Source of the DNA: Isochrysis galbana
Taxonomy: Eukaryota; Haptophyta; Isochrysidales; Isochrysidaceae
DNA: 64,000 bases
NCBI GenBank assembly: GCA_018136815.1
Contig: CM030933.1
Location: forward strand, 7,603,137-7,667,136
Reading direction: 5' to 3'
A program made the translations under genes and the position numbers. The notes below the pieces were generated by a model. The model saw only the letters and a program-made list of their open reading frames with translations, did not search any database and was not told the origin of the DNA. Positions 1 to 9,113 of this stretch are shown one piece after another (positions within the stretch are counted from its first letter, which is position 1; each line of letters begins with the position of its first letter).

Positions 1-840
1 TGCGGAGGGACAAGACGGCGAGGGAAGGAGGCGTGGACGATGCGAATGGAAGGAGGCGTGGACGCTGCGAATCCGCGGCGATGGTGGATGCAGCACGGGG
101 GCGGCGGCAGAGAGAGCGGAGGTCTGGCTGATTGCGAAGCTGGAGCAGGGCGCCCAGGTGGCAGGGCTGCCGGCAATGGCAGACGGCGGCGATGTGGGCG
201 GCCACGAAATGAGAAACCGCGAGGGACGCGGTAAGGTTGACAGACGGCGCGACGAGGGGGCCGAGGGCGAGGTGGACAGGGTGGATGGCGGGGACAAGGG
301 CATTGGCCGAGGAGGTGACAGTCATGGCTGTGGAGGTGAGGATGATGTGGGTGGCGACGATGATGACGGGGAAAGGCAGAGGAGGTGAGGGAATGGAGGC
401 TCCCCTCTTTTCATCATTCTAACCTGTCGGCAAGCTGCTCGCCCCCCCCTCATGAAGGCTTGGAGGTAGATTGTGTGAGAGTGAAGCCTGGATTCTCTCG
501 GCACTGTGCGCATGTTTCCCAGCTCCTTCTTAGCTGCACACGCTTTGCTGTGTTGCGTGTGCCACTATCATTCAGAGTTGTGTGCACTGGGTGATGCTCA
601 TAGATAAATTGAGCTCCCTCCATTGAGAATTCGACAATGTTTGGCCTGGCGTCCTCATTAGCACTTGTTGCCAGTTGCCAGCAGAATATTTTTTGTGCAT
701 ATTATTGGACATTGACCATTGAAAATTGACGATTGAATCTTAATCTTGCCGGCCTAGCTGTGACTTGTGGCGAGTGCAATCTCCCTCGTGCGGAAACAGC
801 CTCGACAATCCTCTCTCGTGTACAAACAGAAGGGCCCACG
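1..840. other. no gene recognised
   Basis: GC-rich, purine-biased sequence with only short overlapping open frames of low complexity (Gly, Arg, Asp). A short stretch near 28-62 is imperfectly repeated. No domain, RNA gene or mobile-element coding signal was recognised. Confidence 0.5.
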
Positions 841-842
841 GG

Positions 843-896
843 CTGCGGCCCTCTCTCCACTCCTCCCCTGCCATGGGGGAGGAACCACCTATGCTC
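843..896 (+). repeat. fragment of LINE 5' leader module
   Basis: A C-rich block here (containing TGGGGGAGGAACCACC) recurs almost unchanged near 43,330-43,375, and its first half recurs near 48,920-48,940. At 48.9 kb it lies directly upstream of a LINE ORF1 start, so this is read as an orphan piece of that leader. Confidence 0.5.
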
Positions 897-950
897 TTTA
901 AGGCCCGTAACCACTTGGATTTGGGACTAACCGGATATTGTGGGTAGTTC

Positions 951-1014
951 ACCGACCCCTATCTAGTTAGATAGAGATAGTGACCGACCCCTATCTAGTT
1001 AGATAGTGATAGTT
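951..1014. repeat. two-copy 32-bp tandem repeat
   Basis: Two near-identical copies, each containing the imperfect palindrome TATCTAGTTAGATA, lie head to tail. No function is evident. Confidence 0.7.
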
Positions 1015-1492
1015 GCAAATGGCCCCCTGGGTAGCTGGGTATCCTGGGCATCCCGATGCCCATATATATATACTACTTTTAACTATCAACTATTAACTAC
1101 TATATAGTGCACTACCTCCGTTCCAAAACTGAGATGCCTCGCTCGCTTTGGGTTGAATGGAAGGGCCACAAACTTCAACTAGGGGCTCCATCAAAGGCAT
1201 GGTGTTGGGGAGGGTACATTGGGGCTTAACATAAGAGCTCTTGTAAGGTCATTATTATGCGGCTACGCCTAGAGCCAATGCGACAAGCATACGCACTCTA
1301 TTCATTGTCAGAACGAACTCTCCGTGCGGCAAATCATACACTCATTCCCACCATCTACCTCCACAATCTTTGCCAACACCCAGCGCTTGGTGTCAAACAA
1401 ATGCCTGCGCCAAGGTGATGTTTTAAGCGTGTTCATGGAGCACTCTCTCGAACCAACTCCTTTGCCTCCTCAGGGCCAGAGGGCCAAAGCGC
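1015..1492. other. no gene recognised
   Basis: Intergenic sequence with no supportable coding or RNA signal. Confidence 0.4.
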
Positions 1493-1494
1493 GG

Positions 1495-2448
1495 CAGCCA
1501 GCCAAGGCTAGGAATCAGTTAAACCAGTTAACCAGTTAACTATATTAATCACTATTAATAGGCAGTTTCAAAACCCCCTTTGATTAATCATCGAGTTTCT
1601 GGAAACTCTAACCCTAGTTAACTAGTAAATCACCGCCGAGTTTTGAGCGCCCATTCAGTGTGTTGGGGGTAAAGGGGGTTGCTCATTTCCCTTTGTACAT
1701 TTCCCCCGCCGTTAGGTCTTCCCGCGTGGCGCGTGGCTCCCTCCCTGTCGCCACGCCTCGATGCCCCCTCCCCGCATCCCCGCATTGCGTTTTCTCCCGC
1801 CATTAGGATTCTCCGCGTGACTCCCTCTCTGTTGTCACGCTCCGACGCCCCCTCCCTGCATCGCCCTTTAGGTTCGTCTCCCCTCCCCCTCCCCGCGGGG
1901 GTCTCCCCTCCTCTCTCTCTCCCCTCCCCGTCCAGAACGCTTGCCGCCTATCTTTTCTTGCCGCCTACTGCGGCCCGCTTTTCCTATATTCATATATTCA
2001 TATATATAGCTAGAAATGACGAAATGAAATGTATTTGTTCTTCTACTCGTACTCTATTTAGTACATATACAAGGCATACATTCTATACTGCTCACTGTTC
2101 TACTAACTAGTTCTACGGGGAGCGGAGGCTATAAGAGGTGATACATGTAGTCATGAAAGGGGCGAGGTTGTTGATGAGGTTGCGAGGCTTGACGTCGAAG
2201 GGCACGAGGCCCAGAGGACTATGGTAGACTACAAGTACGTATGTGTATGTACATCGATTAATAGGGTGTTAATCACCCTATTAATCAGGGGTTTTAAAAC
2301 TCCGATGGCCGATGGCAACCAGTTAATAATAAGCAGTTAATAGGCAGTTTCAAAACCCCTCCGATTAATCATCGGCAGTTTTGAAACTACTAATCAGCAG
2401 TTTTGAAAACTACCCTATTAATCGCGATTCCTAGCCTTGCAGCCAGCC
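1495..2448. repeat. paired direct and inverted repeats
   Basis: A ~45-70 bp AT-rich segment (core GGCAGTTTCAAAACCCC then GATTAATCATCG) occurs in the same orientation near 1,529-1,602 and 2,319-2,390. The outer edges carry a 14-bp match, GATTCCTAGCCTTG, in inverted orientation (near 1,503-1,516 and 2,426-2,439). Possibly a decayed mobile element. The interior has a Pro/Ser-rich open frame (1,679-2,110) that is probably not a gene. Confidence 0.4.
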
Positions 2449-2636
2449 ACCCGCGCCAGTTCGCGCCGCGCGCAACTTTTCGCACCTTTATCAAATGAAA
2501 ACTCATCATTTCTTTTGTTTTCGTCATGCTGTCTTCTCTTCCATCGCATCTGGCATACGCCCCAATGTACCAACCAGCAACATGTCTCGATCATTCGAAT
2601 TTCATTTTGTAACCTCCTCTAAGAGACATTTCCCTG

Positions 2637-2818
2637 GCCCACACGCCTCCTTCCGCACTTCCGCGCCCTCCGTGCGTCGTGCGTCGTGCGTCGATTGCAA
2701 TGCCCGTAGTCACTCCCGAGGAAAGCTCCATGAGCTCCCCGCAAGAACCGCATTCCGCGCTAGCTGCCGGCGCGCCCTCGCAAGCAATCTCCAAGAGTGA
2801 GATGAGCCTTGCTCTGAC
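2637..2818 (+). pseudogene. orphan 5' piece of the Pro/Ser-rich ORF seen at 62.5-63.4 kb
   Basis: The + strand encodes a short stretch closely matching the region around the start of the minus-strand ORF at 63,390 (MPVVTPEESSMSSPQEP and following), including the sequence upstream of that start. Similarity stops abruptly near 2,818, where CCCCCCAAATATGT begins. A dispersed repeat, probably of retroelement origin. Confidence 0.6.
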
Positions 2819-2912
2819 ACCCCCCCAAATATGTAGACTGTAGACTCGCCCAGGAAGGGCCCAAATACGTAGTTATTACGATATGTACATATTTTTAACA
2901 CCCCTAGTGGCA

Positions 2913-3060
2913 GCATGTCGACGTCGGCGGCGGCGGGTGCAGCGGCCTGCGCGCTTTGGCTCCGGGGGCTTCGGGCGGCCCCGTTGGGGTGTCGTGACTA
3001 GGAGGTGGGTGGGAGCCGTCGGCGCGTGCTCCATCTCTACAACTATAAAAATAGTTCGTT
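2913..3060 (-). mobile_element. LINE 5'-end fragment (ORF1 start)
   Basis: On the minus strand a frame starts at ATG 3,034 with MEHAPTAP and continues with an RGRPKPPEPKR stretch, matching the ORF1 N-terminus at 48,965 (MERAPTAP...RGHPKPPEPKR). A 16-nt hairpin AACTATAAAAATAGTT (3,041-3,056) lies 6 nt upstream of the ATG. Similarity ends near 2,913, so only the 5' end of the element is present. Confidence 0.65.
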
Positions 3061-3167
3061 TTGTATAGTTTGAAGTTTGTATTAATTAGGGCGTCTGGCG
3101 TCTCTTGGCCCTCAAATACTCATATACTTGTCATTCACCCGCCTCACCCCTGCCTGCCCCCAGTACA

Positions 3168-3331
3168 CAGTACACCATAGATGCTCCATTAGCCATTAGG
3201 CTGATATTAGATCCTGATATTGATATCATGATATTAGGTCCTCTAGACCTGATGACCTGTTGTATTGATATGAGGTCATAGGTCATGACGAGGTCAGGCG
3301 ACTATAAATAAAATTGACAATTGAATCTCTT

Positions 3332-3430
<99 letters not shown>

Positions 3431-3831
3431 CATACACTTGGCGCGAAAAATAGAAAATAGCGGGGGAAGGGGGGGGGGGGGGTTCTCGCCCTTCATGAGG
3501 GCATGAGGGGAGTCAAGACAGTGAGGAGGGGTGCCCCCCCCCCCCCTTCATGGCGGCCAAACACAGAAGCTAAATTAGCGTATTAGCGTCTGAGGTCTGA
3601 GGGTAATTAATAATAATAAACAATTAATAATAAACAATGATCAGCTAGCAATGCAGAAGTATAAGTAAGCTGTTCTTTTGATATTTCACTACTACACTTA
3701 TAATATCGCGTAACAACATGATATTAGGCTGATAATAGGACCTGATATCATGCTGAGGGAGCCGAAACCTGACGACCTGATACCTAACAGCTAACGGAGC
3801 ATCTAGATCTAGCATTATCTATGCAGTACAC
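3168..3831. mobile_element. non-autonomous hAT-type element (MITE) with 8-bp TSD
   Basis: The element spans 3,176-3,823 and is bounded by the perfect 8-bp direct repeat CAGTACAC (3,168-3,175 and 3,824-3,831), the target-site length of hAT elements. Both ends read CATAGAT inward and share GATGCTCC(A/G)TTAG in inverted orientation. The same subterminal sequence flanks the degenerate hAT transposase at 49.7-52.2 kb. The interior has no transposase but holds a (TAG)n microsatellite (3,333-3,430) and G/C homopolymers. Confidence 0.75.
3333..3430. repeat. (TAG)n microsatellite
   Basis: About 33 uninterrupted TAG units inside the hAT MITE. Confidence 0.95.
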
Positions 3832-4167
3832 ACTTTATGTCCACCCCGTCCGCGGTTGTAAGCACTTGTGTGCATATTGCGTCCATCTCAATGAAAACTG
3901 GTTGTCCCTACACGATCGTCCGCTCGATAAATACTTTTGTGTCACGGACTTGGACTTGTACTCAGAAGGGACTCAGGGATAGGAATACCGGAATACCATG
4001 ATACCATGATACCACGATGCCACCTACAATCAGTACTACGACTAATTTTAGAGGCTTAGGAGAAGACATCGCGCGGCAGCCCCTCGCGTGTCGGACGACG
4101 GAGTCAACGAGAGCTGGGGGCAGGGAGGGGGGAAGAAACGAGGGAGAGGAGCAGACCGCGTGGCGGA
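3832..4167. other. no gene; upstream region of the methyltransferase-like ORF
   Basis: Only short direct repeats of ATACCATG (near 3,990-4,015) stand out. May contain the promoter of the ORF at 4,168. Confidence 0.4.
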
Positions 4168-4788
4168 ATGGGCAAGTCGCACAGTGGCAAGCGGAGACGT
4201 GCAGAGGAACCTGGGGGCGTGAGTGAGCACGGGCCGCCTGTTCGCACCATTTCAGGGCACCTCGGCGGTGGGAGTGGTGCGTCGGACGACTGGCAGACCA
4301 CGGCTCGCAGCTGGGCAGCGATCGCTGGCATCATCAAGAGGTACCGTGCCAAGCAGCTGTGGATGCCATTTTACTATGACGGTCAATGCGCAGAGCACGT
4401 GCGCGCCCTAGGATTCTCCCACGTTCACCATCGGCCTGGCGAAGATTTCTTTATAAAAGCGAGAGAGGCCAAATTTTTGAAGTCTATCGATCTGATTCTG
4501 GATAACCCTCCGTACACATCTCCTGAGATGAAGGAGTCTGTGTTACGGGCCCTAGCTTCTACTGGCAAACCATTCATCATGTTACTACCGATGACAGTCC
4601 TTCATGTCGGCTTTGTTCGTGAAATCCTAGACGCAAACAAAATACAAGTGATTATCCCAAGGCGCGTCTATGTGAAAAAGACAAATGCAGACGAAGTTCC
4701 CTTCAAATATCTGTGCTGGTTCTGCTACGGGGTGCGTTTGCCTCGAGATCTAATTTTGATCGACGATGACCAAGAAGAACCAAGGTAG
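4168..4788 (+). CDS. DNA N6-adenine methyltransferase-like protein
   Basis: A 206-residue ORF. Residues ~113-118 read DNPPYT, the (D/N)PP(Y/F) catalytic motif IV of amino-methyltransferases acting on adenine N6 (or cytosine N4). Upstream, around residues 65-92, a hydrophobic strand followed by PFYYDGQ and then a G...H...EDFF stretch fits the motif I/II region of a SAM-binding Rossmann fold, although the canonical FxGxG is absent. After motif IV, KPFIMLLPM resembles a motif V/VI strand. The N-terminal ~50 residues are Arg/Gly-rich and probably disordered; a later start is possible. The length fits a minimal catalytic domain. No intron and no clear operon-like partner is seen. Host origin or acquisition from a virus or bacterium cannot be decided here. 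Catalytic activity is inference; the motif is seen directly. Confidence 0.7.
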   Translation: MGKSHSGKRRRAEEPGGVSEHGPPVRTISGHLGGGSGASDDWQTTARSWAAIAGIIKRYRAKQLWMPFYYDGQCAEHVRALGFSHVHHRPGEDFFIKAREAKFLKSIDLILDNPPYTSPEMKESVLRALASTGKPFIMLLPMTVLHVGFVREILDANKIQVIIPRRVYVKKTNADEVPFKYLCWFCYGVRLPRDLILIDDDQEEPR

Positions 4789-4984
4789 CATCCGCTGAAG
4801 GGACTTTAAATAGACATGTTCAGTATGTCCGGAATTCGTCCCACAAGCCATAAGTGATAGTGATGTACTACAAGGCAAGAGTAGATGAGCCTCAAGAGTC
4901 CGACAGATGCATCGTTGCTCTCGCTGTGCAAGCTACTGGGTCACCTGGCGTGAGGGGTGAGGCAATGCTAGCACAAGTAGAAGC

Positions 4985-6045
4985 CATCTTAAAAAAACCT
5001 TATAGTAGTAATTATAATATTCTTACCACACTCGCGGCGAATGGAACCACTACCTACTACACGTAGTACGTAGCATACTTTCTACACCCCCACTCCCCCG
5101 GCCCTTCTCCCCCCGCCATCAGGCGGCTCCCCCCGTACACTACTAGGGGGATAGGGGTGAAGGGCTTAGATATGGTCCGGTGGCCTGCGCCCCCCCCAGG
5201 TGATCTTTCCCCCCCTTCCTCCTGTGTCTCCGAGTGGGCGGCCGACTCTGTCCCGACTTATCCTGTAAACAGGAGCGGGACTTACCGATTTTTTCGCTCC
5301 GCCCACCCCCTTCTCCGCGCTCTCTCTCCCCTCTCCTGCGGCACGCGCGATGGCGCGCCTGCGGCAGGCCTCCGCCTTCACTCGTCCGCAGTGGGGGAGG
5401 AGCCGTTGCCGATCCTTGCTCCCTCTCCCTCTCCCATCCGGGCCAGTCGTGGCCAGCCCATTGCTCGAAACCCCCCTCCCCCCTGGTCGACAGGCAGACA
5501 GGTGCAACGTGGGGGCCCCTGAGGCCCAGGAGCGCCAGCGAGGGAGAGGCAGGGAAGGCCAAGGCCCAACTCCAGCCTCCTTTGCCTCTGCCCCCTGAGC
5601 TGGCCTCCTAGAGCCTCCAGGCAGGGGTTGCCAAAGAGCAGCTGGACGCCTGCCGCAGGCGCGCCATCGCGTGCCGCAGGAGAGGGGAGAGAGAGCGCGG
5701 AGAAGGAGAAGGGGGTGGGCGGAGCTCCCCTCCACCGAAAAGTCGTCAAGTCCCGCTCCTGTTTACAGGATAAGTCGGGACAGAGTCGGCCGCCCACTCG
5801 GAGACACAGGAGGAAGGGGGGGAAAGATCACCTGGGGGGGGCGCAGGCCACCGGACCATATCTAAGCCCTTCACCCCTATCCCCCTAGTAGTGTACGGGG
5901 GGAGCCGCCTGATGGCGGGGGGAGAAGGGCCGGGGGAGTGGGGGTGTAGAAAGTATGCTACGTACTACGTGTAGTAGGTAGTGGTTCCATTCGCCGCGAG
6001 CGTGCGGTAAGGCAATATTATAAGTGTTTTTAATGTTATACTACT
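4985..6045. mobile_element. palindromic (head-to-head) LINE leader/3' UTR element
   Basis: Outer arms 5,031-5,369 and 5,648-6,000 are near-perfect inverted copies. Each arm, read inward, starts with the reverse complement of the LINE 3' UTR (compare 46,270-46,520 and 14,930-15,050) and continues into the GC-rich LINE 5' leader (compare 43,800-44,250). Outside the arms lie tail-like sequences (AATATT, then T- or A-runs) at 6,008-6,030 and, inverted, 4,990-5,020. The right half on the minus strand matches the 44-kb leader through ~5,513. No long coding frame is conserved; the apparent ORFs on both strands are products of the palindrome. Confidence 0.7.
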
Positions 6046-6049
6046 ATGG

Positions 6050-6175
6050 TATATCCTAGCCCTAGCCAACCCCACTAGCTAATTGGACACAACTTTTCAG
6101 TCCCGGAATCCCGCCATGCTTGACAAGCCAGGTGTCCGAGTGATACGGGGGGAGGGGGCACTGACCCCCATCACC
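6050..6175 (+). repeat. dispersed repeat, copy 1
   Basis: About 110 bp matching the reverse complement of 36,845-36,976 with few changes (for example the shared stretch CCAGGTGTCCGAGTGATAC). Non-coding. The palindromic LINE element lies immediately to its left. Confidence 0.75.
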
Positions 6176-6751
6176 CTTTGTTCGTCCCAAGTCAAAAATC
6201 CCAAATGGAGCTTGCCATGCGGAATTGGTTCGCACATTCAGCAGCATTCAGATGAGACTAGAATTTGCCTATTCCCAGGGCCCGCCGAGGCGCTCTTCGA
6301 TATGAAGTCCACCTATGCAAAGTGAAAGAAAACAAAACTACAACTCGATGGTCCACTTTGGACGCGACGCGACCTTAGTGTTAGTAGCAGCAGCTTTGAA
6401 CTTGAATCTGCCAGAGGCTCTCCAGAGGCATCTTATGCATGAGTCGCATTGAAGCCCTAAACAAAGGCATATCCCGCGCGCACGTCCGCGGGCGGTTGGG
6501 CTATACTTCTGCATAGTAGCTAGTAGCTGATGCAACGTTGCGGGAATGCTAGAAAACGAAACGCTTAGGACTTAGGATCAAGCTAGCTGTGCCACAACAT
6601 ATGGTCGCCACTTTCGTTCTGACTCATACGAACTTTGCATCCAGGCATGTAGACCCACTTGATGGGCACATTTCTGGCGTGGCATAAGCGTTCTCAGTAC
6701 AAGGCCTGGTGCCTCGATCGGCTTCTCTTCTAAAAGACAACTCGAAACGTG
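6176..6751. other. no gene; 3' flank of the PC-esterase gene
   Basis: No supportable feature; presumably includes the 3' UTR of the minus-strand gene ending at 6,752. Confidence 0.4.
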
Positions 6752-8701
6752 TCAGCTTGTGGCCTTGTACCTTGGGTTGTTCAATAACAGATTGTAGAGC
6801 GAGAGTGCCCAAAAGTCCGCAGGGCCAGGGTAGCAATAGTGCAAGCAATCCAACGGAAACGCCTTCTTCCAATCGGCTCCGAATTCGCCCCGGGTCGAGC
6901 TGTAACGCATCGAGGTGGCCACATGCCCATCACCACGCATGTCTAAGAAGGACACGTTCAGAACGGCAAAGCGATCGATCAAGGAAGGCATGGTCCTCGC
7001 AGTTCGCTCCCATGCTGATTCAAATAGGGGTGGACCTCGCCAATTGTACTTGTCATTGAAAAGATCAACGCCAAGTTTTGCACCCTTCTTTGTCATCTGA
7101 GGTGGTCTCCATTCGTATATGTTTTTCTGCCCTGTCAGCTCTTGCCAAGCATCGGCCCGGCTGCGCAAGGGGCGGGTGGCATTCTCGCAGCTATAATGGC
7201 CTATATTTGTGGTGCGGAAGACCAGTTTAGCGTCTAGCTTCATCTCGGCTGCCAATTGTTGGAGCGCATCGACGACGAGCTCTTCGTACTGGCGGAAGAC
7301 GGGGTCGATCTGATGGTAATGGTGGCCGATATTTAGAACAACCACATCCGCCTGCTTCAAAAACGAATGCCAAAATGACCCTGAAATGTTCTTGAGTTCA
7401 GTGAAGAGTTCGGCATGCCTCAATACCTTGACGAGTGTGCCGCCGCTCTGCAAGTGGGCCGAGCTCAACCACCCCCCTTCATTGCCAACACTTGTGTGGC
7501 ACTTGTCCATGGACACCTCACCCACGATGGGCTCGCCCGGGGCTCGGCCGTACAAATCCTTCTGCTCAACGACATAGTCTCCAAGGAGCCAAATGAGTGA
7601 ATAGTAGGCTTGGGCAGACAACGAGTCGCCCAGGAAGAGGATCGTGCGCTTTCTCAGCCACGCATCAAAACGTGCACCACTGACCGGAGCGAGTGAACAG
7701 TGAAACGGCCGCCAACTCCAGGAGATTGCCTGCAACGCACGCAGGCGTTCCGTAGCTGACTGCCGAAAGCACAACCTGTAGTCATACCAGCCCTTGACTT
7801 CCGGGAGCGCTCTTCCATATGCAAAGTGATCCGGGCGACTTATTGACCTGGGATCACACGTCTGCATCCAACGACCGGCCAAGTGATCGCCGTCCATTTT
7901 GCACAGTGCCCGAGCTTCTGATGTGCGTCCTACTTCAGAGCTCATGTATTCACAAAAATGCGGGTTTTGGCGAACACCAGGATTGTTGGCAGCTCCGAGC
8001 CGCGTCACGCCTTGCAGCCAATTCCTGCGGACAACATTGATGTCGCTGCGTCCGTAAGACGGTGGTGAGTCTCCGGCGTGCGGCATGCGTCGGGAAGAAA
8101 GCCAGACCTCGTCCACACGCAAATGCTTTGCATGCCTCATCCTGTCGCCGCGCACAAAGAGGACCTCGTTCATGGTGCCAGAACTTTGGATACCAAACTT
8201 CTCGAGGGCGACTTCCATTTGGAGCCATCCAGGAGCAAGATGCGTTCCTCGTGTATCAGGCCTTCGGTGCTCCGTCGAGCAGAGCGGAAGATAAAGCGCG
8301 TCGTTCAGGCTTGTGCTATTCAGACGAACAGAGACGCAAAAGTCTGCCACGCACGATCCCTTGAGGATGGATGTACTCGAGCACTTCTCGGGCGGGACCT
8401 TCAAAGTGCTAGGGTCGAAGGCGAAGGAGAGAGATAAGGGCAAGGATTCAGTGAGGACGACGGGTTCCTCCGCCCTCAGGATGAGCATCTGCCGGCTCGA
8501 GTTGTAGAAGGCGCGGATCGCTCGGCCGCAGGGGACAAGCTTGCCTCCTCCGAGCCGGCCAGCGTCGCTGGGCTCGCTCACGTCGACGTGCGCGCAGTTA
8601 CCGGCGAGTTCCCAGCGATTGTGGAGCGAATCGTCGAAGATGACGAGGAGGGGGAAGACGGACGCGCTCGCCGCCGCGATCGCCGTCGCCGCCGTCGACA
8701 T
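6752..8701 (-). CDS. PC-esterase / TBL-like (PMR5-Cas1p) SGNH acyl-esterase family protein
   Basis: A 649-residue intronless ORF from ATG 8,701. Residues ~352-361 read TILFLGDSLSAQ, the GDS nucleophile block of the plant TBL/PMR5 and fungal/animal Cas1p families. Near the C-terminus, around residues 616-632, DCLHYCYPGPADFW matches the DxxH block that supplies the catalytic Asp-His. Between them, VVVLNIGHHYHQ fits a core SGNH strand. Relatives O-acetylate or de-acetylate cell-wall polysaccharides or glycoproteins in the Golgi. A hydrophobic N-terminal segment (residues ~7-23) could be a signal anchor, which would place the catalytic domain in the lumen. Length suits the family. The substrate is unknown. 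The first exon is assumed to start here; upstream sequence holds dispersed repeats. Confidence 0.85.
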   Translation of the reverse strand: MSTAATAIAAASASVFPLLVIFDDSLHNRWELAGNCAHVDVSEPSDAGRLGGGKLVPCGRAIRAFYNSSRQMLILRAEEPVVLTESLPLSLSFAFDPSTLKVPPEKCSSTSILKGSCVADFCVSVRLNSTSLNDALYLPLCSTEHRRPDTRGTHLAPGWLQMEVALEKFGIQSSGTMNEVLFVRGDRMRHAKHLRVDEVWLSSRRMPHAGDSPPSYGRSDINVVRRNWLQGVTRLGAANNPGVRQNPHFCEYMSSEVGRTSEARALCKMDGDHLAGRWMQTCDPRSISRPDHFAYGRALPEVKGWYDYRLCFRQSATERLRALQAISWSWRPFHCSLAPVSGARFDAWLRKRTILFLGDSLSAQAYYSLIWLLGDYVVEQKDLYGRAPGEPIVGEVSMDKCHTSVGNEGGWLSSAHLQSGGTLVKVLRHAELFTELKNISGSFWHSFLKQADVVVLNIGHHYHQIDPVFRQYEELVVDALQQLAAEMKLDAKLVFRTTNIGHYSCENATRPLRSRADAWQELTGQKNIYEWRPPQMTKKGAKLGVDLFNDKYNWRGPPLFESAWERTARTMPSLIDRFAVLNVSFLDMRGDGHVATSMRYSSTRGEFGADWKKAFPLDCLHYCYPGPADFWALSLYNLLLNNPRYKATS

Positions 8702-8867
8702 GATGGCGCACCGCCCGCCGGCGGAGAGCTGCGCCTCGCGCGATACAAAAAGGACTACTCTACCTACTTTACTTTACTCCGTATGTCGCCAACTCCTACC
8801 ACCCCACTCCTTCCCCTTGATACTTCTCGCCGCCCGCGCCCCCCCCCCCCCCCCCCCCCCGCGCGCG

Positions 8868-8998
8868 CCCCCCCCCAAATATGTGGGCGCTCCGCGCCCG
8901 CCCGCCCCCCAAATATGTCGTAAATATGTAGTACATATCTGATATGTCGCCACCCCCCCAAATATGTAGTACGATATGTATGTTACCCCCCAGGAGCA
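8868..8998. repeat. CCCCCCAAATATGT repeat cluster
   Basis: At least three copies of C-tract plus CAAATATGT lie in 130 bp, with GTAGTACGATATGTATGTT near the end. A similar block is at 2,820-2,900 (C-tract, AAATATGTAG, then TTACGATATGTACATA). Lies just upstream of the PC-esterase start. Function unknown. Confidence 0.6.
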
Positions 8999-9012
8999 AA
9001 CGCCCCCCAGGA

Positions 9013-9113
9013 GCCTAGATGGGAAAAACAGAGGGGGGGGCGTCCAAAAACAGTAAAAACAGTCTGTTTTTGGCCTTCGTAGAAAAACAGACAAAAACAG
9101 TCCCAAAAACAGT
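9013..9113 (+). repeat. ACTGTTTTT-rich dispersed repeat, copy 1
   Basis: Begins CCTAGATGGGAAAAACAG and contains several (C)AAAAACAG(T) units on both strands. Related blocks lie at 36,735-36,845 (inverted, beginning CTAGATGTGAAAAACAG) and 52,497-52,560. All three lie roughly 270-410 bp upstream of the start of a host gene. Confidence 0.6.

Noticed and set aside
1108-1140. CTACCTCCGTTCC block resembling the ends of grass Stowaway MITEs
   Set aside because: No matching inverted terminus or TA duplication was found nearby, and the host is not a grass; likely coincidence.
3302-3496. Poly-Tyr ORF on the minus strand
   Set aside because: Translation of the (TAG)n microsatellite.
5143-5888. Pairs of matching ORFs on both strands
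   Set aside because: Generated by the LINE palindrome; GC-rich, no domain, no consistent start.
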